From a virus, in the IMG/VR virus record IMGVR_UViG_3300031857_000194, positions 1 through 59,478 of that record: a stretch of 59,478 nt of DNA. One strand, given 5' to 3'. Positions 18,462 to 26,138 of this stretch are shown here, in pieces. A model generated the notes under the pieces. It was not told the origin of the DNA. It made no database searches and saw only the letters and a program-made list of their open reading frames with translations. Each line of letters starts with the position of its first letter. The stretch's first letter is position 1. Position numbers and translations under genes: made by a program.

Positions 18462-21400
18462 TTATCTCATCTCCGGTACGACTTCTAATTCTACACCTAC
18501 TAGATCCGGTCTGTTGCGCCCCATCCATCCGGCGGCGAATCTATTGGCGTCGGTCTGGCTGTTGCCTATGCCACCAAATGTATGCACCACTTCATTGGTG
18601 TTGGCATTGCGTATCTGCCACCGACCAGTGAACTCGCCTTGTGATCGTTGTGCTGCATACTGGGCGATCAATCGGTCTGCTTGTTGATTTACATTAGGCT
18701 GGGCCTGCACGGGTTCGGCTTCGATGCTGGTGATCCTGCGGCGCTGTGCTTGCAGTGCTGAACGCACCGAATCCATGGCAGCATCAGCATTAGGGGCATC
18801 AACACTGAGGCTGTCTGTGACTTGTTCACCATTGCGAGTTTCACTCCAACTCACGCGATAGCGTTGTGTGTCCGCCGCTCTCAAGCGTGTTTGTAAATCC
18901 TGCTGATCCTGCCGATTATCTTTTTGCTGTTGCTGATACTGTCGCACTTCTGCGGCTGAGGCTGGTTCGGCTAGGAAACTGTCGGGATCATTTCGGCGGA
19001 GTTCGAGCCAATGTTTGTCCTGCCGTTCAGCTTCGGCCTTGGCCAGTGCAGTATTTTCAGCGGCCACCAGCAAGGTCCGACCGCTGTCTGTGTCAGTGAT
19101 GCGCCAGATGGTGGGACGATCCACGATCTTTTTTGCCACCTGTGCTCTACGGCTCAGTGGCTTTTCAGGTTCCACTTCGGATTTCTCCCGCGTGGTGAAA
19201 TCAAATCCTTGTCCGCTATATTTGACCAAGGCAGTTTCGTTGGCCGAGTCCAGGTTGTAATCTTTTATGACATCAATGACTTCACCAGTGTCAGTGTTGA
19301 TCACTTCGTATTCTTTAGCAGCCGCAAGGCTGCGCGGGGGTGGCACTTCCTTGGCCAGAACCTGCCGAGCCCACGACTTCTTTAGTTCTTCGGGTGTGAT
19401 CATACCTGCGCTGTATCGGGCAAACAATTCTAGTGCATCCTTGGCACCTTCTGTTTCAACATCGGCTTTGATTTTGGCGCCTTTGTCGGATCGGGAGTAC
19501 TGGGTTTCACGGTATCCGCTCAACAGTTTGTACAGTTTCTTGCCATACTCTTGGCGCTCCAGTTCGGGTCTGCTGGCTATGTACATGGCTCTAGCAAAAC
19601 GCAGCATGGTATCTTCCAGTGCGCCCACTTCTTCGTCGCCTTTGGCCAGATAATCGCCGCCCGGTGAGCGAAACTCGATGTAGCCATCTTTGATATGTGC
19701 CGAAGTGTATTTGTCACGGCCCACCCCATCTCTCACCATGTCGGCAGCCAACTCTATGAGATTCTTTTTCATGAGATCCATGGCAGCGGCTGTTTTCTCT
19801 GCGCCAGACATTTTTGCTGGCGAACTATCCCAGCCTGTGACTTCCTGCTCCTGCATTTGATTTCTACGGCTGCGCTGCACATCCTGCAGTTTGCCCAGAG
19901 CCGAACGTGCGTAACTGTTGGCTGAACGTCCAAAACGTTCCAGCACATACTGATCACCCAGGAACATTATGAGTTTGACATAGTCCACTGCGCCACCCTT
20001 GAAAGGCACGCTCACGCCCATGTGTAAACCAGTTGACGAGTTGGTGTAGGCATCGCCGTCGCTGTTGGCCCAGTCTATAACAGTCTGCAGAGATTCCAGC
20101 GCCTGCTTGAGTGGCATGGGTGGTGATACCACTTCCAGTCCTGTTTCGTCGCTGGGATCGTCGGGATCTAGGCTGCCATCAGGCTCGATGATCCAAAGCC
20201 CGGGCTTTCTTGACACGCTGTGATAGCCCGTGCTGCCACGCACTTGTGCATCACCGCCCAGGGCTTGGCGTAAACTGTCAGCGATGTCGTCCACAGTGCG
20301 ATCGCCACCGCTGGTTTCACCGCCACGCCAGTAGGGCCAGTCTAAACCAAACTCACTGCCAACGTCACTCATGTATCGATATTCTTGTTCCAACCAGTCA
20401 CTTTCATCGTAGTCGCTGCTGTCTCTGGTGGTGTCAAAATAATCGTCTCTGGCTTGATCAAAACGATCATCTTCGGTATCCACACTGGTTTCCACATCTG
20501 CCCGATACAGTTCTCTGGCCAGGGCTTCAATCTTTTCTGATTGTTCCTCGGACTCTTCACTGGTGTCTATGCCCAGTTCTTCCGCAGCACGCTCTCTGTA
20601 GTTGTCCTGCTCCTCGGGCCATACATTCTCATCATAGTAGTCACGCACGATCTGATCTGCGTTTTGGTTCCAGCCTTCGGCGATCTGTTCATCTCGCCAT
20701 TCGTAGAAAGATTCCCGCATTTCTTGCTGCAATCTATTAGCAGACGATCTGCCGATGCCGTTGTCGCCGCCTTGGAAAAAATCCACCACCCCATCTATGC
20801 TGTAGGCACGCTCGTCCATGTCATAGTCAGCTTCGTAGTCTTCTTCCTCGCCTTCGCCGGCATCACGGAAGATGAGTTCGGCTTCAAAGCCTGCTTGTAT
20901 GCCCTCGGCTTCGTCGGAATCGGCCCACTTCTTGAGTTCACCTGGGCTCATCTTGACTTCCAAGAGATCTTCACTGTCCTGTGATTCTGCTGTGATGCCA
21001 CGTGCCCAATCGTCGGGTGTGACGCCGTATTTGGCCACCCACTGATCGTGCAACTTTTGAGGTGTGATATCATATCGTCGGGATATGGTTTGCATGACGT
21101 GATCTATGTTGTCATAGTTGGGATTTTCCAACTGTTTCACACCTTTGGCCAGATCATCCAGGTACTTTTCACGCTGATAACTTTCTGCTATGTCTGTGAA
21201 TATTTTGTCGTGCTGTCGACCGTAATCAACCATGACACGTCCGGCCACGGTGTTGGCATCGGCTTCCACTCTAGCCAACTCTTGGCTGTTCATGTCGTGA
21301 TGCGCTGTGCCATCAATAAACTGTTTCACGTGCTGCAGTTCATGTGTGTAGGTACGCAACACATCTGCTAGATATCTGTCGCCAACGTAAACATAAACTT

Positions 21401-22676
21401 CACTGTCATCGGCTGTGTTCTTCCACTGCGTGACACCAAATGTGTTGTGATCTCGGGCCCAGGATCTATCGCTGGTAAAGGTGACTGGTGGTACTTGTTC
21501 GGGCTTCAGCGCCAATGATCTTAATATATCGGGTATGGCACGATTGATCTCCGAACTCAACCGGCTGTCCACGCCACGGAATGTGACACGGCCTTCGGTC
21601 AATTTACCGTTGGTTTTAGCCTTAGGAGGCACGCCAGCACGAGAGATTTTGAATCCCAACTGCTGAGCTGCTTTTTTCAAACTGTCGGGTCGGACGTCTA
21701 CTGTGAGTGCGTTGCTGAATCTGGGATCATTTCGTTCTGCTTGGGAAGGAATATAACCCGAAGCTGCTTCCTTCAAAGGCTCGTCCCCGAATCCCCAACG
21801 AAACTCCGTCATGATTTCCATGCCTGTCACACGCTTGATCAAATCCCATACGTCTCTTTGCTGGCCTTGCTTGATCAGTTGGCCCAGCAACTTTTTCTGC
21901 TCGGCAGTGGCCTTGCGATAAAACTCGTTCAGTTCCATGATGCCAATATTGCCGGCATAGGCAGCTTCTTCTATGCTGAGTTCTTCGCTCTTGGCCTGAT
22001 CACGTGCCTGCATCAATTGTCGGATCAATCCACGATTGCGCAGTAGTTTGAACACTAGATTTTCTGCAGAAAATTCCCCGGCACGATCTAGACCGGCCTT
22101 TCTCATGCGTTTGATTTTGTCCAGCAGCAGGGACAATCGATCATATTCAGGATTTTTCACAGCCTGTTCTATGGCGTGGCCCAGTTTTTTGTATTTGGAC
22201 TGCACTGTGTTGTCGTCTATGGGCACTCGCTGCCGGCGTGGCATTTTCTGCCACTGATCACGAGAAAGGGAATAGACACCAGCACTGTGATGCTGATCAG
22301 CTGCGCCCTGCACATACAATTCCACATCAGAATCTTTTACCTTGATATTATATCGATCATTGTACAGGCTTTTTTTGGCGTCAAACAATTCACGATACAC
22401 TTCGTCGTTGTCCAATCGCTTCATGTCAATGATCAGGTGCAGATCAATGTCGGAATAGGGTGTGTAGGTATAGCCTGCGTTGCTGCCACTGACGGTGATG
22501 TCATCTATCTGTGAGGAATTTAATCCAAGATATTCTCTAAAATCATCGGCTATGCGCAGCAGGGCTCGGCGCACATCGGGTTTGAGTTGATCCCCGTCAA
22601 ACAATTGGGGATTGAGATCTTGATGCAGCTGCACAGCATCCTTGAGACTGTACTGTTCTAATTCCGTGATATCCAT
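18462..22676 (-). CDS. 1404-residue multi-enzyme protein: nucleotidyltransferase, HExxH metalloprotease, amidoligase-like
   Basis: Domain 1 (about 45-125): a polymerase-beta-type nucleotidyltransferase with the GS...SDIDLHL signature (residues 63-81, metal aspartates D76 and D78). Domain 2 (about 370-500): a zinc metalloprotease with HELQH at 445-449 and a downstream ELARVEADANT helix likely to give the third ligand. Domain 3 (about 575-1060): amidoligase-like, GCS/glutamine-synthetase fold, with AGFEAELIF near 595-603, GLEVVSPPMP near 847, TGLHMGVSV near 882 and later EFRSPGGDYL. The C-terminus has several short repeats of the WRIxNxxTxE type ending RPDLVGVELEVVPEMR. Acidic linker 605-770. 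It lies among leader-bearing proteins; a CTAAATA late box is at 22684-22690. Substrates are unknown. Confidence 0.78.
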   Translation of the reverse strand: MDITELEQYSLKDAVQLHQDLNPQLFDGDQLKPDVRRALLRIADDFREYLGLNSSQIDDITVSGSNAGYTYTPYSDIDLHLIIDMKRLDNDEVYRELFDAKKSLYNDRYNIKVKDSDVELYVQGAADQHHSAGVYSLSRDQWQKMPRRQRVPIDDNTVQSKYKKLGHAIEQAVKNPEYDRLSLLLDKIKRMRKAGLDRAGEFSAENLVFKLLRNRGLIRQLMQARDQAKSEELSIEEAAYAGNIGIMELNEFYRKATAEQKKLLGQLIKQGQQRDVWDLIKRVTGMEIMTEFRWGFGDEPLKEAASGYIPSQAERNDPRFSNALTVDVRPDSLKKAAQQLGFKISRAGVPPKAKTNGKLTEGRVTFRGVDSRLSSEINRAIPDILRSLALKPEQVPPVTFTSDRSWARDHNTFGVTQWKNTADDSEVYVYVGDRYLADVLRTYTHELQHVKQFIDGTAHHDMNSQELARVEADANTVAGRVMVDYGRQHDKIFTDIAESYQREKYLDDLAKGVKQLENPNYDNIDHVMQTISRRYDITPQKLHDQWVAKYGVTPDDWARGITAESQDSEDLLEVKMSPGELKKWADSDEAEGIQAGFEAELIFRDAGEGEEEDYEADYDMDERAYSIDGVVDFFQGGDNGIGRSSANRLQQEMRESFYEWRDEQIAEGWNQNADQIVRDYYDENVWPEEQDNYRERAAEELGIDTSEESEEQSEKIEALARELYRADVETSVDTEDDRFDQARDDYFDTTRDSSDYDESDWLEQEYRYMSDVGSEFGLDWPYWRGGETSGGDRTVDDIADSLRQALGGDAQVRGSTGYHSVSRKPGLWIIEPDGSLDPDDPSDETGLEVVSPPMPLKQALESLQTVIDWANSDGDAYTNSSTGLHMGVSVPFKGGAVDYVKLIMFLGDQYVLERFGRSANSYARSALGKLQDVQRSRRNQMQEQEVTGWDSSPAKMSGAEKTAAAMDLMKKNLIELAADMVRDGVGRDKYTSAHIKDGYIEFRSPGGDYLAKGDEEVGALEDTMLRFARAMYIASRPELERQEYGKKLYKLLSGYRETQYSRSDKGAKIKADVETEGAKDALELFARYSAGMITPEELKKSWARQVLAKEVPPPRSLAAAKEYEVINTDTGEVIDVIKDYNLDSANETALVKYSGQGFDFTTREKSEVEPEKPLSRRAQVAKKIVDRPTIWRITDTDSGRTLLVAAENTALAKAEAERQDKHWLELRRNDPDSFLAEPASAAEVRQYQQQQKDNRQDQQDLQTRLRAADTQRYRVSWSETRNGEQVTDSLSVDAPNADAAMDSVRSALQAQRRRITSIEAEPVQAQPNVNQQADRLIAQYAAQRSQGEFTGRWQIRNANTNEVVHTFGGIGNSQTDANRFAAGWMGRNRPDLVGVELEVVPEMR

Positions 22677-22683
22677 GATTTAA

Positions 22684-22690
22684 TATTTAG
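22684..22690 (-). promoter_or_regulatory. Late-like box CTAAATA
   Basis: Seven bases before the multi-enzyme gene start at 22676; lies between that start and the glycosyltransferase terminator. Confidence 0.48.
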
Positions 22691-22714
22691 CAGTTTTTCC
22701 ACTAGGCACAAGCC

Positions 22715-22745
22715 AAAAAAATAGCGCAGTATTATCTGCGCTATT
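22715..22745 (-). terminator. Rho-independent terminator after the glycosyltransferase gene
   Basis: A 10-bp stem (AATAGCGCAG / CTGCGCTATT) with a 6-base loop is followed on the minus strand by a run of seven T. It separates the glycosyltransferase unit from the multi-enzyme gene. Confidence 0.82.
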
Positions 22746-22771
22746 TCCAACCCGGGGGGTTGCCAGCAAAT

Positions 22772-23635
22772 TTATGCTGCCACAGCTGTTTGTGGCTGTC
22801 CGGCTTTTTTGTTCTGTTCCACGATAGCGTGCATTTCTTGATAAATGCGATCTTGGCTCATGAAATCAAACACAAATGTTCCGGTATGGCGCAGTAGCAC
22901 ACGCTTGTCTACCCAGACTTCACCGCCTAGATCACGCCAGTTTTCGCAGAAAGTCCAGTCCTCGCTATAATAGCGATTTTCACGCACAGCCGTGTCAAAA
23001 TATGTTTTCATATATTGATTTAATTCTGCTGGCAGTCCAATGTCATTGTTGAATGATTTCACAGCAGGATGGCTGTTCATCTTTTCAAATACATGGCGTT
23101 TGATCAACAAAAATCCTGTGCCAGTTTTTGATACTTCCTGCAGGCCATCTGGTGCTTCTTTTGCTCCGGGGAATCCGTTGACCACCCATTTTACTGGCAG
23201 TGTTTTCATGGGATATAATCCACCGATCACGTCTTTGTCGTGATTCAACATGGCCAGGATATGCCAAGGCTCAAAACCAATGTCGGCATCGATAAACATC
23301 AGGTGTGTTGAATCTGCTGTGTTCAAAAACTTGGCTACCAAGGTGTTGCGAGCACGGCTGATCAAGGACTCGTTGGTCATGGTTTCCATGGTCCAATCCA
23401 GGCCCAACTGGCGTGCTGTATTGCTCCATTTGATATAACTCATAAAATTCTGTTCAAACAATTGACCACCATAGCAGGGCATACAAAAATGGATTTTTTG
23501 TTTGCGGCAGTAGTCGATGTTGACCTGGATCTGACCTTGTTGGGGTTGCTGTTGATCGGCAGCAGGTGCTGGTGCAGCCTGGGCTGCTTCTGTCAGCGCC
23601 TTGGCCATTGCTTCTTTTTTATCTTTTTTTGCCAT
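22772..23635 (-). CDS. GT-A fold glycosyltransferase (family 2-like)
   Basis: 287 residues from ATG at 23635; a GAGGA ribosome site lies 5 nt upstream, which decides against the in-frame TTG four codons earlier. After a charged, Ala/Gln/Pro-rich N-tail (about 1-42) the GT-A core begins KIHFCMPCYGGQLFEQNF, with RARNTLVAKFL (nucleotide-binding helix) and LMFIDADIGF containing the DxD metal motif. Later GTGFLLIKRHVF and YSEDWTFCENWRDLGGEVWV fit acceptor and catalytic-base segments. T4-like phages use such enzymes on modified DNA bases, on virion proteins or on host surface glycans; none can be chosen here. A strong terminator follows the gene. Confidence 0.85.
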   Translation of the reverse strand: MAKKDKKEAMAKALTEAAQAAPAPAADQQQPQQGQIQVNIDYCRKQKIHFCMPCYGGQLFEQNFMSYIKWSNTARQLGLDWTMETMTNESLISRARNTLVAKFLNTADSTHLMFIDADIGFEPWHILAMLNHDKDVIGGLYPMKTLPVKWVVNGFPGAKEAPDGLQEVSKTGTGFLLIKRHVFEKMNSHPAVKSFNNDIGLPAELNQYMKTYFDTAVRENRYYSEDWTFCENWRDLGGEVWVDKRVLLRHTGTFVFDFMSQDRIYQEMHAIVEQNKKAGQPQTAVAA

Positions 23636-23694
23636 GTTGGTCCTCAAAGTAAAGTTGTGCTATTACTTAAGAACTCTACAGCGGCGGAGAAAAT

Positions 23695-24321
23695 TTATTG
23701 AGCAGCAGCGCGATCGATCACGGCCTGATGATAGCCGTCGGACCAGTCACGATATTCAGCAGAGTCTGGGTCATAAGGATTGACCATGACCTGATTGTTT
23801 TGGTAGCATTTGTAGCCCTTGAGATAGCAACGACTGTCTCTGGGACCTAGATCCAATTTGCTCATGGGCTTGCTGGCAATATTTTCAGCGAAATTGGTTT
23901 GATCATTGAGATCTTTGATATCCCAACCTGTGCGCTGTATGCTCTGCACCAGTGCTGTTTCTATATCGTACACACGACTTTGCAGTAAATCCACAGCATC
24001 AATGGCTTCTTCAATGGCTGCCATTACATCAGCGATGCGATTGCGTTGATTTTCCATGGTTTCTGGAGCCAAGGTACGCAGCTGCATTTCAAAATCGTGC
24101 AGTTTGTACAAGGCGTCTTTGCTGATTTTTTTCACACTTGGCAGCAGCCGTTCCATATACTTCTGTGCCTGGGCCAAAGATTCTGCAGTTTCGGGTTCTG
24201 CGGCTTCTTGCGTGACAATCTGTTCCAATAATCCAACAAATCGATTTTTTTGTTCATTGGTGGCAGAGCCGAGATTGTCGCGTATCTGCTGTACTAGATC
24301 GTTGATTTTATTGGCGTCCAT
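23695..24321 (-). CDS. Helical hypothetical protein with RMF-like C-terminal motif
   Basis: 208 residues. Residues 1-130 are mostly amphipathic helix (coiled coil: NDLVQQIRDNLG, MAAIEEAIDAVDLLQSRVYD). The last 50 residues read CYLKGYKCYQNNQ ... NPYDPDS ... WSDGYHQAV, which resembles the GYxxGxxG...CPY...W..GW..A pattern of ribosome modulation factor and related small proteins. If real, this could touch the ribosome, but the key basic residues of RMF are not all seen. An AATAAATA late-type box (24327-24334) precedes it. Confidence 0.68.
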   Translation of the reverse strand: MDANKINDLVQQIRDNLGSATNEQKNRFVGLLEQIVTQEAAEPETAESLAQAQKYMERLLPSVKKISKDALYKLHDFEMQLRTLAPETMENQRNRIADVMAAIEEAIDAVDLLQSRVYDIETALVQSIQRTGWDIKDLNDQTNFAENIASKPMSKLDLGPRDSRCYLKGYKCYQNNQVMVNPYDPDSAEYRDWSDGYHQAVIDRAAAQ

Positions 24322-24325
24322 AGAA

Positions 24326-24970
24326 TTATTTATTGTTCACACCCATGGCCGCAGCCACGGTTTCAAAATAATCCCGACCTGCCACTCGGAGATTGGGATC
24401 TACCCCAGTGGCACGGAAAAATCCTTCGCGATCGCCTGCAGTGACCATGGCACGAACATCGGTACTGCGTAGATTGGGATCACCCGCAATGCCCTCAGCA
24501 TCCTGTGCTTCAGGCGTGCCACCATCTGAGAATGAGTCAAAATTGTAAACTGCCCGTAATGGCTGGCCTTTGGTATTCACCTGCTTGCCATTTGTCACCA
24601 TTGGAAAACGCATGGCTTCTTCGCCGGCGCCGTACATGACCACAGCATTCTTGTAGCCTTTTTTATTCAAATATTCGGCAGCAAAATCACTCATGGGTAC
24701 AGCAGGATCCATGACAAAATGATCACGATCCTGTGGCAATATTGCCCGCCACCAGGCCAATTTTTCAGCACCTGTCAAAGGATTTTTTTCAGGATCACTA
24801 TCGCGAGGACTAATAAACAGATACCAGTCAGCATTCAATTCACCGGCCTTTCTTTTCAAGGCATTGATCAGTCGCTGATGTCCAGCATTGGGCGGATTAA
24901 ATCTACCAAATGCGTATACCACTGTGTCTTTGTTGCCACGTGTGTTTTCAAACAATTCAAATAATAACAT
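24326..24970 (-). CDS. HxGH-superfamily nucleotidyltransferase (cytidylyl-/NMN adenylyl-transferase-like)
   Basis: 214 residues. The N-terminal Rossmann-type core has GRFNPPNAGH at 22-31, the (T/H)xGH signature of nucleotidyl- (alpha-phosphodiesterase) transferases, followed by LINALKRKAG. Near residue 165-175 a STDVRAMV segment corresponds to the ISSTxIR motif that binds the triphosphate. The first nine residues MLLFELFEN resemble the capsid-targeting-like leader. It overlaps by one base the upstream KxDG-motif gene, and the two-gene arrangement is one I associate with T4-like phages. Substrate unknown: NMN, glycerol phosphate or a sugar phosphate are all possible. Confidence 0.82.
   Translation of the reverse strand: MLLFELFENTRGNKDTVVYAFGRFNPPNAGHQRLINALKRKAGELNADWYLFISPRDSDPEKNPLTGAEKLAWWRAILPQDRDHFVMDPAVPMSDFAAEYLNKKGYKNAVVMYGAGEEAMRFPMVTNGKQVNTKGQPLRAVYNFDSFSDGGTPEAQDAEGIAGDPNLRSTDVRAMVTAGDREGFFRATGVDPNLRVAGRDYFETVAAAMGVNNK
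24327..24334 (-). promoter_or_regulatory. Late-like box AATAAATA
   Basis: Five bases before the start of the RMF-like gene at 24321. Confidence 0.42.
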
Positions 24971-26136
24971 TATCTAGGTTGCCAATCGCTGCGTTTGATA
25001 TATTTAACAAATTGTCCAGGAATGGCATATTGGTAACCACCAGGATCGGGCTGGGCAAATCCTTCGGGGTTGTCCTGGCGTATGATGCTGTGTTGCTGTA
25101 TGCCTGTTAGCCACTGATCCAGCACTGAATCTTTGATTTTTTGCAGTTGTTCCACAGCACCCAGTGTGGCTGTGAGTCCTGCTGAATCGCTGAGCATGAC
25201 GTCGGCTTGTTTGGCGCTGAGATTTTGTTTGGCCCAGACCGGAAATGACTGGGTCAAATCAGCGAATTTGGTGGCACGCTGATCACCCATGAACTTGTAA
25301 ATCACTGAACCAGGACTTTTAAGGCCCGGTTTGGGCGATAGATAATTGTCCAACACTGTGCGATTTTTTAGTATGCTCTGCTCAAGTGCAGCCAGAGCAC
25401 GATCCATTTCAGGATCCAGCACAGGCACAGTTTCCACATACAGCGGCCCTTGCACTATCAGGCCAGGTGTGTGATTCATGGCGTCGATTTGATCTGTGCT
25501 GAGTCGCTGTTCATCTGTGCTGCCCAGTTCGGGATAGTATCCTGTAATGGCCACACCAGCAGTGGCATTTTCTATACGCTCACCCAGTCTGCTGTCCTGG
25601 CGCACATAAAATCTCGTGACGTTGGGCTGGAATGTGTATTCACCACGGGCAGCAATGGCAGGTTTCTCAGGATAGAACAACAATCCACCTTCCACAAATC
25701 CACGGAAATCGCTGGGAGTAGCACGCTCAAATACCGAATACAATTGGCTCATGCCTTGTGCATATTGATTGCGCTGTGCTTGTTGTTCTGGGGTATCCGC
25801 ACGACCTGTGCCGGCAATAAACTTTTTTACTGCTGACGCACTGGACATTTCGGTACTGACACCGTCAGCGGTTTTATTTTTGCCACGCTGCTGATACATC
25901 CAGGCATTTTTGGGAAAGAAATAAAATTTGCCCTCATCGTCTCTGCCCCAAAAGAACACCGGAGATCCATCCCACTTCACTTCCACCTGCTGATATTCTG
26001 TGGGCAGTCTGCGCAGTCGTTCTATGGCGTGCAAGGCACCTTGGCTGCCGTTGGTATACACAAGGTCTTCCAAGTGTTGATATTTGCGACCTATGTCTGG
26101 CATGGCCGCTTCTACAAGGAACTGGCGGCTCAGCAT
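24970..26136 (-). CDS. KxDG-motif nucleotidyltransferase/ligase-fold protein with leader (MLSRQFLVE|A)
   Basis: 388 residues from ATG at 26136, 2 bp after the upstream stop; the open frame extends 23 codons further but into that gene. The leader MLSRQFLVEA fits the packaged-protein family. Residues 51-60 contain VEVKWDGSP, the KxDG motif I of covalent nucleotidyltransferases (DNA/RNA ligases, capping enzymes). FRGFVEGGLLFY (about 144-155) could be motif IV (EG), and VIYKFMGD further on could supply motif V lysine. It resembles a phage family of unknown function (DUF6267-like, from memory). Reaction not established; nicked RNA/DNA or a nucleotide-modified protein are options. Confidence 0.72.
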   Translation of the reverse strand: MLSRQFLVEAAMPDIGRKYQHLEDLVYTNGSQGALHAIERLRRLPTEYQQVEVKWDGSPVFFWGRDDEGKFYFFPKNAWMYQQRGKNKTADGVSTEMSSASAVKKFIAGTGRADTPEQQAQRNQYAQGMSQLYSVFERATPSDFRGFVEGGLLFYPEKPAIAARGEYTFQPNVTRFYVRQDSRLGERIENATAGVAITGYYPELGSTDEQRLSTDQIDAMNHTPGLIVQGPLYVETVPVLDPEMDRALAALEQSILKNRTVLDNYLSPKPGLKSPGSVIYKFMGDQRATKFADLTQSFPVWAKQNLSAKQADVMLSDSAGLTATLGAVEQLQKIKDSVLDQWLTGIQQHSIIRQDNPEGFAQPDPGGYQYAIPGQFVKYIKRSDWQPR

Positions 26137-26138
26137 GA

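Noticed and set aside
20210-20984. Plus-strand frames opposite the multi-enzyme gene
   Set aside because: They lie antisense to the acidic linker region; composition is a shadow of Glu/Asp codons and there is no ribosome site.
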